This document shows, one piece after another, positions 49,423-59,496 of a stretch of 64,000 nucleotides of DNA. The notes beneath the pieces are model-generated. The model ran no database searches, was not told the origin of the DNA, and worked only from the letters and a program-made list of their open reading frames with translations. The position numbers were made by a program, and so were the translations under genes. The stretch is from positions 2,336,001 through 2,400,000 of the forward strand of contig NZ_CP114029.1 of the NCBI RefSeq assembly GCF_026898155.1. Direction: 5' to 3'. The stretch's first letter is position 1, and the number at the start of each line of letters is the position of its first letter. Source of the DNA: Jiella pelagia. GTDB lineage: Bacteria; Pseudomonadota; Alphaproteobacteria; Rhizobiales; Rhizobiaceae.

Positions 49423-50682
49423 ATGACCGAGACCGATTTCACTGCCCGCGTCGCCGAAGCCGAAGAGGCTCTGCGCGACCTGTTTCCCGCCACGCCGCTG
49501 CAGCTCAACGAGCATCTTTCGAAGAAATACGGCGCCCGCATCTTCCTGAAGCGCGAAGATCTGACGCCGGTGCGCTCCTACAAGATCCGCGGCGCCTTCA
49601 ACTTCATGCGCAAGACGATGGCGGCGGGGACGGCGGGCAGCAAGTTCTGCTGCGCCTCGGCCGGCAATCACGCCCAGGGCTTTGCCTTCGCCTGCCGTTA
49701 CTTCGGCGTGAAGGGCCGGGTCTTCATGCCGGTGACGACACCGCAGCAGAAGATCGAAAAGACCCGCGTCTTTGGCGGCGCAGCCATCGAGATCGAACTC
49801 ACCGGCGATTTCTTCGACGACTGCTACGCGGCGGCCAAGGCCTATTCCACCGCCAAGGGCGCCGAATTCGTGCCGCCCTTCGATCATGAAGACATCGTCG
49901 AGGGCCAGGCGAGCGTCGCTCTGGAGATCCGCATGCAGCTCGGCGAGGAGACGCCGGATCTCGTCGTCATGCCGGTCGGCGGCGGTGGTCTCGCCTCGGG
50001 GACGACGCGGTATTTCGCCGAGGAACCGAACGGCCCGCCAGCGTTCAAATTCGTCGAGCCGCTCGGTGCGCCGAGCCTGCGCACCAGTCTCGAAAACGGC
50101 GAATTGACCCGCATGCCGCAGGTCGACGGGTTCGTCGACGGGGCGGCGGTCGCCCAGATCGGCGCGATTCCCTATGAGACGCTCCGGCGTTTTCGCCCCG
50201 AGGACGTCGTGCTGGCGCCGGAAGGCCGGCTCTGCGGCACCATGCTGGAGATGCTGAACGTTGAGGGCATCGTCCTCGAACCCGCCGGCGCCCTGGCGAT
50301 CGACGCGCTCGAAAGTCTCAAGCACGAGATCGGCGGCAAAACCGTGGTCCTTGTGGTCTCCGGCGGCAATTTCGACTTCGAGCGCCTGCCGGACGTCAAG
50401 GAGCGGTCGCTGCGCTTCACCGGGCTGAAGAAGTATTTCATCCTGCGGCTCGCCCAGCGCCCGGGCGCCCTGAAGGACTTCCTCAACCTTCTCGGCCCGG
50501 AAGACGATATCGCCCGCTTCGAATATCTGAAAAAATCCGCCCGCGATTTCGGCTCGATCCTGCTCGGTATCGAGACCCGCGACCCTGCCAACTTCCCGGC
50601 GCTGCTCGCCCGGTTCGAGCAAAGCGGCATCCGCTATCAGGACATCACGGACGATCAGATCGTCGCCGACCTTTTGATCTGA
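49423..50682 (+). CDS. ilvA: Threonine ammonia-lyase (threonine dehydratase)
   Basis: A 419-residue PLP enzyme that deaminates threonine to 2-oxobutanoate, the first step of isoleucine synthesis. The Schiff-base lysine is K54 in SYKIRGAFN. CASAGNHAQGFAF and the phosphate-binding PVGGGGLASG follow, with the C-terminal ACT-like regulatory domain from about 330 (YFILRLAQRPGALKDFLNLLG) which binds isoleucine/valine in this group. ATG 49423 gives the usual N terminus; the longer open frame is a shadow. The 3' end overlaps the convergent PAS-GGDEF gene by 28 bases. The gene is intact. Confidence 0.95.
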   Translation: MTETDFTARVAEAEEALRDLFPATPLQLNEHLSKKYGARIFLKREDLTPVRSYKIRGAFNFMRKTMAAGTAGSKFCCASAGNHAQGFAFACRYFGVKGRVFMPVTTPQQKIEKTRVFGGAAIEIELTGDFFDDCYAAAKAYSTAKGAEFVPPFDHEDIVEGQASVALEIRMQLGEETPDLVVMPVGGGGLASGTTRYFAEEPNGPPAFKFVEPLGAPSLRTSLENGELTRMPQVDGFVDGAAVAQIGAIPYETLRRFRPEDVVLAPEGRLCGTMLEMLNVEGIVLEPAGALAIDALESLKHEIGGKTVVLVVSGGNFDFERLPDVKERSLRFTGLKKYFILRLAQRPGALKDFLNLLGPEDDIARFEYLKKSARDFGSILLGIETRDPANFPALLARFEQSGIRYQDITDDQIVADLLI

Positions 50683-52070
50683 CGCGCAGCGGCGCTTTCG
50701 GGCTCCGGCCCGAAGGTGTCGTCGCCGGGGAGAATCTGGAACACCGCGAATGGGTCGTTCGAGCGTGGTTCGACCGCGTCGGCGACGTGGTTGCGGCCGA
50801 GCCGCTTGGCCGTATAGAGCGCCCGGTCGGCGGCCGTGACGAGTTCGGTCGCGGTGTGGAAGCGCCCGTTGCGGCCGGCTTCGAACGTCACGTAGCCGAA
50901 GCTTGCGGTCACTGTGCCCCAGCCGGCATTGCCGGGATGATCGATCCCGAGGCCCTGGACGGCGGCACGCGCGGCTTCGGCAATCCGGCCCGCCTCGTGG
51001 CGGGTGGTGTTCGGAAGCAGGACGGCGAATTCTTCGCCGCCATAGCGGGCCACCAGGCTCTCGGCGCGGCGAACGCTCCATTCGACCGCATTCGCCACCT
51101 GGCGCAGGCAGCGATCGCCGATCTGATGACCGTAGATGTCGTTGAACGGTTTGAAGTGATCGACGTCGAGGAGAATGAGCGAGATCGGTTCGGCCCCCTT
51201 GCGGAAGTCGTCCAGCGCCGCGGCGAGCGCCAGATCGAAGCCCCGCCGGTTCGAGATGCCCGTCAGGGGATCCAGCAAAGCGAGACGATTGGCCTCGGCA
51301 CTCTGTTGCATCCGTTCGGTGATGTCGGTGGCAATCTTCACGATCTTTGTCGGACGGCCGGTGGTGGCGTCGACGACGGGGTTGTAGCTCGCCTGCAGCC
51401 AGATCGTCCTGCCGCATCTGGCGAGACGGGGAAATTCCGCCTGGACGAATTCGCCGGCTCGCAGCCGGTTCCAGAAGGCACCATACGCCGGGCTGTCGAC
51501 GATCTCGGCGGCGACGAATTCGCGATGATTGCGGCCGAGCAGCTCGTCGACGTCGTAGCCGAGGAGGGACGCGAAATTGGCATTGGCGGCGATGATCGTT
51601 CCGTCCATGGCGAACTCCATCATCGCAGTCGAGCGCGAGATCGCCGCCAGGATGCTCTCGTGATTGGCCGCCCTGCGCTTCTTCGCCGTGATGTCGGTGG
51701 CGATCTTGCGGATGCTCGCTACCCTGCCGTCGTCCAGCAATACCGGATTGTAGCTGGCCTGCAGCCAGACTTCCTGGCCGCTCCTGGAGATCCGGCGGAA
51801 CTCCCGCTGGATGATCTGACCCGCTCGCAGGAGGCCCCACAAGGCCCGATACTGCGGATCGTCCCGGTCCTCGGGCCACAGGAACATACTTTCATGGCGG
51901 CCGAGGACCTCAGCCTCGTCATATTGCATCAGCTGCAGGAACTCGTCGTTGGCGGAGAGGAGCGTGCCGTCGAGAGCAAAGTCAGCCACGGCGGCCGAGC
52001 GGGACGACAGGTCGTGCGACAAGGCAGCCTGGGCGTAGGCCATGTCCTTTGGGGTCAGATCGTTTTCCAT
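50655..52070 (-). CDS. Diguanylate cyclase with two PAS domains
   Basis: A 471-residue soluble protein from ATG 52070. Two PAS sensory domains occupy about 25-130 and 145-255 and are clearly related to each other (each ends in a WLQASYNPV strand and IATDIT). The GGDEF domain has DPLTGISNRRGFDLAL and a GGEEF active site at 344-348 (ARYGGEEFAVLLPN), so it should make cyclic di-GMP from two GTP. The inhibitory RxxD I-site is absent at the expected place, suggesting no product inhibition. No membrane helices are present. It is convergent with ilvA (28-base overlap). Confidence 0.92.
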   Translation of the reverse strand: MENDLTPKDMAYAQAALSHDLSSRSAAVADFALDGTLLSANDEFLQLMQYDEAEVLGRHESMFLWPEDRDDPQYRALWGLLRAGQIIQREFRRISRSGQEVWLQASYNPVLLDDGRVASIRKIATDITAKKRRAANHESILAAISRSTAMMEFAMDGTIIAANANFASLLGYDVDELLGRNHREFVAAEIVDSPAYGAFWNRLRAGEFVQAEFPRLARCGRTIWLQASYNPVVDATTGRPTKIVKIATDITERMQQSAEANRLALLDPLTGISNRRGFDLALAAALDDFRKGAEPISLILLDVDHFKPFNDIYGHQIGDRCLRQVANAVEWSVRRAESLVARYGGEEFAVLLPNTTRHEAGRIAEAARAAVQGLGIDHPGNAGWGTVTASFGYVTFEAGRNGRFHTATELVTAADRALYTAKRLGRNHVADAVEPRSNDPFAVFQILPGDDTFGPEPESAAARQIKRSATI

Positions 52071-52269
52071 GGCCACGCCCCCCTTTGTAGTCCCACTGCC
52101 AGAAGCGGTCATGGCGCCCAAAGGTTGCCGTGTCAGGCGGGCGAATGAAGCGGCTCGGTCAAGGATCGATAGACGAAGTCGGTAAACTTTTCTCCCTTTG
52201 CCACGACCCGATCGGCCACACGCTGTCGGTCACATGAATTCGAGTAAAATCATGGAGTTGTAGTTGCCG

Positions 52270-54039
52270 TTATTCTCCGGCGGCGACACCCTCGCGGCGC
52301 GGGTCGGCGCCGCCCTCGAGGCCCTGCGGCGTCAGGGCGATGGCATGGATGCCGGAGTTGAGGTCGGTCTCCTTGACGGTGAAGCCGACGCCGCGCAGCT
52401 CGTCCGAGAGTTGTGTCGCGCTGGTGCCGGCCTCGATTTCGAAGGCGCCGAAACGGTTGACGAGATGCGGCATATTCGCCGCCTCCTGGACGTTCATGTT
52501 CCAGTCGAGGACAGCGATCAGCGCGCCCGCAACATAGCCGATGATCTGGCTGCCGCCGGGTGAACCGATGGCGAGGACGGGCTTGCCCTCGCGCATGACG
52601 ATGGTCGGCGACATCGAGGAGCGCGGCCGCTTGCCCGGGGCTACGGCGTTGGCGATGATGTGGCCTTCGTCGTCATGGGTCTCGAAGGAAAAGTCGGTCA
52701 GCTCGTTGTTGAGGAGGAAACCGCCGACCATCAGCCGCGAGCCGAAGCCGTTCTCGATCGTCGTCGTCATCGAGACTACGTTGCCGGCGCCGTCGACGAT
52801 GGCAAAATGGCTGGTCGAGGGAAGCTCGATGGCGGTGTCGTCGCCGAGAAGCATCGCATGGTCCCAGGGTGGCGTTCCCGGCTGGACTTCATCCTCCGTC
52901 AGAGCCCTGTCGCCCTCCAGCAACTTCGAGCGCTCGGCGAGATAGTCGGCGTCGAGAAGGCCCTTCATCGGCACCGGCACATGGTCGACGTCGGCCATGT
53001 AGCGGCCGCGATCGGCGAAGGCGAGCCGCGAAGCGTCGCCGATCAGCCGCCAGGCCTTGGCGCTCTCGGGGCCGAGCGCAGCGATGTCGAAGGGTTCGAT
53101 CAGGCCGAGGATCTGGCCAACGGTGAGCGCCCCGGAGGAGGGCGGGCCCATGCCGCAGACCTCGTGGATCCGGTAGGTGATGCAGACCGGCTCGCGCTCG
53201 ACGATGCGGTAGTTCTGAAGGTCAGACAGAGCGAGGCGGCCGGGGTTTCCTTCGGCATCCTGCACGGTGGAGACGATCGCTTCGGCAAGCGGGCCTTCGT
53301 AGAAGCCCTCGGCGCCCTCTTCGGCAATGGTCTGGAGCGTCTCGGCGAAAGTCTCGTTCTTCAGGACGGTGCCGACCTTCAAAGGCTCGCCGCCCGCGTC
53401 GAAGAAATAGTCCCGCGTGTCGGCAAAGCGCTTGAGGCGCTGGGCGTCCTCGGCAACGAGTTGCTCGAGCCGCGGAGATACTTCGAAGCCGCCACGCGCA
53501 AGGTCGATCGCCGGCTGGACGACGCTCTCCCAGTCGAGGGCGCCGAACCGCTCGTGGGTGTCGTAGAGGAGGCGCAGCGTTCCGGGCGTGCCGACCGAGC
53601 GGCCGCCGACGACTGCGTCGTAGAATTTGAGGGGATCACCAGCCGCGTCGAGGAAGAGGGTCGGATCGGCGGCGGCCGGCGCGGTCTCGCGCCCGTCGAA
53701 GGTGGTAAGACGGCCGGCCTTGGCGTCGAAATAGACCAGGAACGCGCCGCCGCCGATGCCTGAGGACTGCGGCTCGACGAGATTGAGCACGAGCTGGACC
53801 GTTACCATCGCGTCGATGGCGTTGCCGCCCTTCTTCAGAATGGCGACACCGGCATCGGCTGCCAGCGGATTGGCGGCCGCGACCATGAACTTCTTGGCCC
53901 TGGCGGGCTCGGCCGTCGCCGACCGCATGCCGCTGGCGGCTTCCGGCTGAACGCTGTCCGCCGCCTGCTGGGCGAAGGCCGTGGTGGTGACGAGGAAGCC
54001 GGCGAGGACGGCGGCGAGGGTCGAGCGAATTGGCGTCAC
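52270..54039 (-). CDS. ggt: Gamma-glutamyltransferase (periplasmic)
   Basis: An N-terminal-nucleophile hydrolase that cleaves the gamma-glutamyl bond of glutathione and transfers it to water or amino acids. The GTG start at 54039 has AAGGAG six bases upstream and gives 589 residues. The signal peptide is TLAAVLAGFLVTTTAFA. The precursor self-cleaves before the nucleophilic Thr of PSTSHFAIVD, giving large (HPQSSGIGGGAFLVY-like) and small subunits (MTTTIENGFGSRLMV, IGSPGGSQIIGYVAGALIAVLDW). The longer open frame overlaps the BrnA gene and is a shadow. Confidence 0.92.
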   Translation of the reverse strand: MTPIRSTLAAVLAGFLVTTTAFAQQAADSVQPEAASGMRSATAEPARAKKFMVAAANPLAADAGVAILKKGGNAIDAMVTVQLVLNLVEPQSSGIGGGAFLVYFDAKAGRLTTFDGRETAPAAADPTLFLDAAGDPLKFYDAVVGGRSVGTPGTLRLLYDTHERFGALDWESVVQPAIDLARGGFEVSPRLEQLVAEDAQRLKRFADTRDYFFDAGGEPLKVGTVLKNETFAETLQTIAEEGAEGFYEGPLAEAIVSTVQDAEGNPGRLALSDLQNYRIVEREPVCITYRIHEVCGMGPPSSGALTVGQILGLIEPFDIAALGPESAKAWRLIGDASRLAFADRGRYMADVDHVPVPMKGLLDADYLAERSKLLEGDRALTEDEVQPGTPPWDHAMLLGDDTAIELPSTSHFAIVDGAGNVVSMTTTIENGFGSRLMVGGFLLNNELTDFSFETHDDEGHIIANAVAPGKRPRSSMSPTIVMREGKPVLAIGSPGGSQIIGYVAGALIAVLDWNMNVQEAANMPHLVNRFGAFEIEAGTSATQLSDELRGVGFTVKETDLNSGIHAIALTPQGLEGGADPRREGVAAGE

Positions 54040-54133
54040 ATGCGGCTCCTTCGCGGTTGCCCGAAGGAAGCTAGGGCCGGATGGCGCGGGCGGAAGCTCG
54101 CCGACGCATCGATCCGCCCGGTCGGCCATCCGA

Positions 54134-54424
54134 TCAGGACCTTCGGTGATCCAGCCACTCTCGAAGAGCGTCGGCAGCTTTCGATTGCCAGTCCGGCCCT
54201 GTCGCGCGGAGGGCATTGGCGAGGTCCCGGTCGACACTCAGGCTGATCTCCTCGCGATCGCGAAAGGTCGCAGGGGCGTAGGCTTGCGTGATGGTTCCTC
54301 GCGCGGGACGGATGATCTTATCGCCGATGGCGTATTCCGCACGGTCGAGTTGCTCCTCGGTCAACTCGATTCCGTCATCCGGGTCGACCCAATCTCGGTC
54401 GGACTTTTCGGGCTTCCCGTTCAT
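54134..54424 (-). CDS. brnA: BrnA-type antitoxin
   Basis: A 96-residue antitoxin with an acidic N-terminal half (WVDPDDGIELTEEQLDRAEYAIGD) and a C-terminal ribbon-helix-helix-like region (EEISLSVDRDLANALRATGPDWQSKAADALREWL). BrnA binds BrnT and represses the operon. It follows and overlaps brnT by 50 bases, the usual toxin-first order. An ATG at 54424 starts it. The downstream ggt gene begins 95 bases later on the same strand. Confidence 0.8.
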   Translation of the reverse strand: MNGKPEKSDRDWVDPDDGIELTEEQLDRAEYAIGDKIIRPARGTITQAYAPATFRDREEISLSVDRDLANALRATGPDWQSKAADALREWLDHRRS

Positions 54425-54656
54425 GGCAATGCCTCATCGATATTACATGGCGCGCCCGTGGCCGCGGTGTCCAGACGATCATGACGAGACGGTCTTCGAA
54501 CAGTCCATAGGTCTGAAATCGCGTTTCACCGTAGTCGCGTCTGTCGTCTGCGATCGTCAATGTCGGTCCTTCGAAGATCAGCGCCGCATCTTCGAAGTCC
54601 AATCCTCGTGCGTTCAGAGTTATCGATCGCTTCGCGCCATCATACGAGACTTTCAT
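54375..54656 (-). CDS. brnT: BrnT-type toxin (ribonuclease)
   Basis: BrnT is a small ribonuclease that stalls growth under stress. From ATG 54656 it has 93 residues, the usual size. It has the family pattern FEDAALIFEGPTLTIADDRRDYGETRFQTYGLFEDRLVMIVWT and ARHVISMRHCHEREARK, whose Arg/His/Glu cluster is the family's nuclease site. The start at 54686 would overlap the efflux pump gene by 47 bases, so the shorter start, with a 17-base overlap, is preferred. It is translated directly behind the RND pump. Confidence 0.85.
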   Translation of the reverse strand: MKVSYDGAKRSITLNARGLDFEDAALIFEGPTLTIADDRRDYGETRFQTYGLFEDRLVMIVWTPRPRARHVISMRHCHEREARKVRPRLGRPG

Positions 54657-57600
54657 GCGAGCCGTTTGCCGGGTTCGTTTCGGCATTCAGCGTAGTGGCG
54701 ACCTTCTCCCTCGGCAAGAGCTTGCCCAACCAGCGCCCGAGTACCCGCTCCAGGTCGTCCATGAGCGTATAGATCACCGGCACGTAGACGAGGGAGAGCA
54801 GCGTCGAGGAGACGAGGCCGCCGATCACGGCGATTGCCATCGGCGCCCGCGTCTCGGCGCCGGCGCCGAGGCCGAGCGCCAGCGGTGCCATGCCGGCGCC
54901 CATGGCGATCGAGGTCATGACGATCGGCCGGGCGCGCTTCTTCGCCGCGTCCATCAGGGCGCCGTACCGGTCCTGGCCGCCACGGCGCGCGACGATGGCG
55001 TATTCGACCAGCAGGATCGAGTTCTTGGCGGCAATGCCCATCAGGAGGAGCACGCCGATCAGGACCGAGATCGCCACCGCCGAATCCGTCAGCCACAGGA
55101 AGCCGAAGGCGCCGCCGATCGACAAGGGCAGGGCCGTCAGGATGGTGACCGGCTGCAGGAACGAGTTGAACAAGAGCGCCAGGGTGGCGAACATCAGGAG
55201 GACGCCGGTCGCCATCGCCATCACGAAGCCGGAGAACATCTCGTTCATCCGCTTGGCGTCGCCCTGCGCCTTTTCGTAGATGCCGTCCGGCAGGTTCTTC
55301 ATCGCCGGAAGGGCGGCGATCGCGGCTTGCGCCTCGCCCAGCGTCAGACCTGACAGTTCGGCCTCGATGCTTGCCGTGCGGTCGCCGTCGAAATGGATGA
55401 TCGTCGTCGGTCCGGCGCCGAATTCGAAGCTGGCGATGGCGCCGAGCGGCATGGTGCCGGAGGTGCCGGCGATCTTCAGTGCCTTGATGCGGTCGAGATC
55501 GCCCCGGGCATCGTCGGTCAGGGTCGGGACGATGTAGACCTGCCGGTCGCCGAGGCTGTATTTCGCCAAAGCAGCGTCGTTGGCGCCGATGGTGGCGACC
55601 GACAGCAGTCTGGCGACGTCGCTGGCGGTGATGCCGAATTGAGCCATGCGCTGCTTGTCCGGCCTGACGACGAGTTCGGGCTTGGCCGCCGCCGCATCGG
55701 AGACCGGATTGAGGAGGCCCGGCACCGCGCGCATCTCGGCGGCGAGTTCGTTGGCGGTCTCGGACAGCTTTTCGCTGTCGGAACCGGCAAGCGTGATCTT
55801 GACCTTCGAGCCCGACTGGTTGTCGGCGCCGAACTGGATCCGCGCGCCGGCAATGTCGTCGAAGGCCCCGGCGAGACGCGTCTCGAAATCCTGCTGGGAA
55901 ACGTCCCTGGCGTCGCGGACCACCAGATTGGCGGTCACCGTCGCCGAATTGACGTTCGCCGCGGTGCTTCGCTGGGGGCCGCCGCCGCCTTCCGACGCCG
56001 TGCCGATCGAGGCGAAGACGCTTTCGACTTCCGGCTGCTTCTGAAGGATGTCGCCGACCTGTCTCACCACGGCGTCGGTTTCCTCCAGCGTCGAGCCGGG
56101 AACGAGCCTCGACCGAGACGAGGGAGCGGCCGCGGTCGGAAGCCGGCATGAACTCGGTCGGAAGGCCGATCGCGACATAGACCGAGCCGGCGAAGAAGGC
56201 GATGCCGAGAAGCGCCGTCAGCCAGCGGAACCGCAGGGCCTGTCGCAACACGGCGAGATAGGCCGGCACCCAGCGCGGCGCGTCGTCTTCATCGTGGCCG
56301 CTGCCGGCCTTGACCAGATAGGCACCCATCAGCGGCGTCAAAAGCCGCGCGACGATCAGCGAAAAGAGCACCGAGACGCAGACGGCGATGGCAAAGGAAA
56401 TGAACAGCTGGCCCGGAATGCCGGGCATGAAGGCGACGGGCACGAAGACCGCGATGATGGTCGCCGTCGTCGCGACGACCGCAAGGCCGATCTCGTCGGC
56501 CGCCTCGATCGCCGCCTGATAGGCGCTCTTGCCGCTTTCGCGCATGTGCCGGACGATGTTCTCGATCTCGACGATGGCATCGTCGACGAGGATGCCGACA
56601 ACCAGCGAGAGGGCGAGGAGGGTGATGTTGTTGAGCGACAGATCGAGCCACTCCATCACGAAGAAGGTCGGGATCAGCGACATCGGCAGGGCCGTGGCGG
56701 CGACGAGGGTGGCGCGCAGATCGCGCAGGAACAGGAAGACGACGGCGACGGCCAGCAACGCGCCGAGCCACAAGGCTTCCAGCGCCGCGTCGTAGCTCTC
56801 CTGGACGTAGTCCGAGGAGGAGGTGACCTCGGAAAAGCTCACCGCGGCGTTCTTCGCGTCGATCGTCTTCACCGCTTCGCGCACCGCCTCGGTGACGGCG
56901 ATCTGGCTCGACCCCTTGGCGCTGTAGACCTGGAAGGCGACGACTTCCTTGCCGTCCAGCCGGGCCCGGTTGCGCGGCTCTTCCCAGCCGTCGACGATCT
57001 CTCCGAGATCAGCGAGCCGGACGGACTTGCCGGAGCCGATGGCGATCGGCGTGTCGGCGAGTTCGGCAATCGAGCCGGCGCTGCCGAGGGTTCGCACCGA
57101 CTGCTCGGTGCCGCCGATGATCGTGCGCCCGCCGGCCTGGTTGAGGTTCTGCGACGCGAGCGCCGTCGTCACGGCGCCGACCGTGGTGCCGTAGGCGTCG
57201 ATCCGCGCCGGATCGAGCTTGACGAGGATCGCCCGGTTGACGCCGCCCGAGCGCTCGATCTTCGAAACGCCCTCGAGGCCGAGGAGCGATTTGGAGAGAG
57301 CGTCGTCGACATACCAGGACAACTCGTCCGGGCTCATGCCGGGCGCGTCGACGACATAGGTGAGAATGGCGTTGTCGCCGACGTCGACCCGCGAGACGAT
57401 CGGGGTTTCCGCGGCGTCGGGCAACTGGCTCTGGATGCCGTCGATGGCGTTCTGGACGTCGTCCGTCGCCTCGATCAGGTTGGTGCCGAGTCTCGAACTC
57501 GATTGCGGTGACCGAAACGCCTTCGCTGATCGAGGAGGTGACGCTTTCGACGTTCGAAATCGAGGCGACGGCGTTTTCGACGAGGTCGGTGACCTGGGTC

Positions 57601-57782
57601 TCGATTTCCGTCGGCGACGCACCGGTCTGGACCACCGTCACCCGGACCATCGGAAAGTCGATGTCCGGCATGTTGTTGACGCGCAGCTGCATGAAGCCCC
57701 AAGCGCCGGCGATCGCCAGCGTCAGGAACAGGACGATGGTCGGCAGCGGATTGCGGATCGCCCAGGCGGAGATGTTGCTCAC
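54640..57782 (-). CDS. RND (HAE1) efflux pump subunit; two inserted bases
   Basis: An inner-membrane proton-driven multidrug/solvent pump of about 1,046 residues after correction, with twelve membrane helices and two periplasmic porter domains. The N terminus is NPLPTIVLFLTLAIAGAWGFMQL. The proton-relay helix has SLVVGILVDDAIVEIENIVRHM, with paired Asp residues, and the second copy is LIGVLLLMGIAAKNSILLVEYA. Breaks lie at 57488-57494 (GAGTCTC on the plus strand, the single A/T insertion) and 56104-56110 (GAGCCTC). Restoring GAGCTC gives IEFELGTNLIEAT and LVSVELVPGSTLEE. The start ATG overlaps the adaptor's stop (ATGA). Confidence 0.92.
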
Positions 57783-58939
57783 TGGGACTCTCCTTCCGTT
57801 GCTGCCTGCTCGGTGACGAGCCGCACCTTGTTGCCGTCCTGCAGGAAGCCGGCGCCGCTCGTCACCACCCGGTCGCCGGGGGTGAGATCGCCGGCGACCG
57901 CGACCCGGCCCGCGCTGCGCAGGCCGACCTCGACCGGCACGGCGGCGACGGTGTCATCGGCGCCGACCCGGAAGACCGCCGTCTTGCCCTCCTGCCAGGT
58001 GAGGGCCCGGTCGGCGACGGTCAGGCTCTCGGCGCCGCCGGCCGAAATCTCGGCGGTGACGAACATGCCGGCCTTCAGGCCGGTATCTGGCGGCAGAGGG
58101 ATCACGGCGAGGGCGAGATGGGTGTCGATGTCGACCACTTCGTCGATCGAGCCGAGTTCGGCGGCGATCCGGCGTCCGTCCGGCGCTGTGACGGCCGCGT
58201 CGGTGCCCGGCTGGAGAGTGGAGATCGTGTGTTCGGGCAGGTCGATCCGCGCCTCCAGCGCGCCGTTCTCCTGGATGCGGGCGATCTCGGTGGAGGCCTG
58301 GACGATGATGCCGGGAACCGCCGGCCGCGCCGACACGATGCCGGCGAAGGGCGCGCGGATCTCGGTGCGCCGAAGCTGGACGTCGAGGGTGTTCCGGGCG
58401 GCTTGCGCCTGGGCGAGGGCGGCCCTGGCGGTGGCGACGGTGGTGGCGTTCTGCTCGGCGGTCTCACGTGAGACAGTGCCCGACTTGACGAGGCGCTGGC
58501 TGCGCTCGCTGGTCGAGACGGCGTTGGCGAGCGTCGCCTCGGCGCTGTCGATCGCCGCGTCCTGTTCGGCCAGCTGGGCCTTGAGGAGCGAATCGTCGAG
58601 CCGGGCGATCACCTGTCCCTCTTCCACCCGCTCGCCCTGCTTGACCAGCACATCGGTGAGGCGCAGGCCGCTCGCTTCCGACCCGACGATGACCTCGCGA
58701 TGGGCGGCGACGACGCCGTTGCCGACGATCGTTTGGCCGAGCGTGTCGTGGCGCACGGTATCGGTGGTGACGGTAAGGCTGGCCGGCTGGCTCTGCGGGC
58801 TCGCGGTGACTGCCGGCGTGATGGCGACGGCTTGGCGGTCACCGCTTTGCCGCGAAAAGTCGATCGAGCCGGCAAGCACGACGATGCTCGCCAGGATCAC
58901 GATGGACAAAAGGCTCCATCTGCTCGCAAGGAATTTCAT
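57779..58939 (-). CDS. RND efflux periplasmic adaptor (membrane fusion protein)
   Basis: A 386-residue adaptor from ATG 58939, anchored by one N-terminal helix (WSLLSIVILASIVVLAGSI). It has the lipoyl half-motif GNGVVAAHREVIVGSEASGLRLTDVLVKQGERVEEGQVIARLDDSLLKAQL. A coiled-coil hairpin (about 130-190) is followed by the second half-motif RRTEIRAPFAGIVSARPAVPG and a beta-barrel. It links the pump to an outer-membrane channel that is not encoded here. ATG 59065 was rejected because its leader is poor. Confidence 0.9.
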   Translation of the reverse strand: MKFLASRWSLLSIVILASIVVLAGSIDFSRQSGDRQAVAITPAVTASPQSQPASLTVTTDTVRHDTLGQTIVGNGVVAAHREVIVGSEASGLRLTDVLVKQGERVEEGQVIARLDDSLLKAQLAEQDAAIDSAEATLANAVSTSERSQRLVKSGTVSRETAEQNATTVATARAALAQAQAARNTLDVQLRRTEIRAPFAGIVSARPAVPGIIVQASTEIARIQENGALEARIDLPEHTISTLQPGTDAAVTAPDGRRIAAELGSIDEVVDIDTHLALAVIPLPPDTGLKAGMFVTAEISAGGAESLTVADRALTWQEGKTAVFRVGADDTVAAVPVEVGLRSAGRVAVAGDLTPGDRVVTSGAGFLQDGNKVRLVTEQAATEGESQ

Positions 58940-59496
58940 CGGCGCATACACTCGTCGGCATCTTCGGGACACCAACGAAGATAGATATTCGCGCCGGTCG
59001 CTTCCATGCAGGGCCGGTATCGATGTGTAACGAAGGGTGTCAGCCGGGCCCCCTACACGATTCACACAGTTCAGAGGGGCTTAGTTTGCAAGCCGATGCC
59101 AAGCGGCGTCTCCGTGGATGAATGGCGGCGAAACCTTGCAGCTTCGTTATTCTCGGGCCCCGTCCCGAGGTTCCAGGGGCACCCGCCGCAACATCACCCG
59201 CTTCCGCCTTCTACAGCTGAGCCGCCTCTACAGCTGAAGCCGATCGCGCCCGACGATCTCTGGATTCTCGGGACGGGGCCCGAGAATGACGATGCGTTGG
59301 GACTGGCGCCTTCCTTTTCTGCGCCCCGGCATCTCCAATCTCAATTGTAAGACGCTGTCTTAGATGAGCTTTTTCGAGATGTGTGAATGCTTTAGGCCGG
59401 GCCCGGGTGGGCGGGGCGGGGGCGGCCGTGCCGGCGGCGGATCGTCGGCGAAGGGCCGATGCAGCGACTTGGCGCGGCACCCCGCAGCAGGGCCTC
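58940..59496. other. Intergenic region with palindromic repeats
   Basis: This 557-base region holds the promoter of the efflux operon and the inverted-repeat element (59149-59287). A TCTACAGCTGA direct repeat also lies at about 59210-59236. No gene is supported. Confidence 0.5.
59149..59287. repeat. Inverted pair of Rhizobiales palindromes
   Basis: The 21-base arm at 59149-59169 (ATTCTCGGGCCCCGTCCCGA and one more G) is the exact reverse complement of 59267-59287. Each arm is itself a hairpin (ATTCTCGGG/CCCGAGAAT-like), as in abundant intergenic repeats of Rhizobiales. Together they form a composite element between the pump operon and xseA. Confidence 0.7.

Noticed and set aside
49465..49471. 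GAGGCTC in ilvA as an error
   Set aside because: The frame is intact (AEEALRDL) and the protein matches its family throughout.
49282..51879. 865-codon minus-strand open frame over ilvA and the PAS-GGDEF gene
   Set aside because: The frame crosses two convergent, well-supported genes in the wrong frames.
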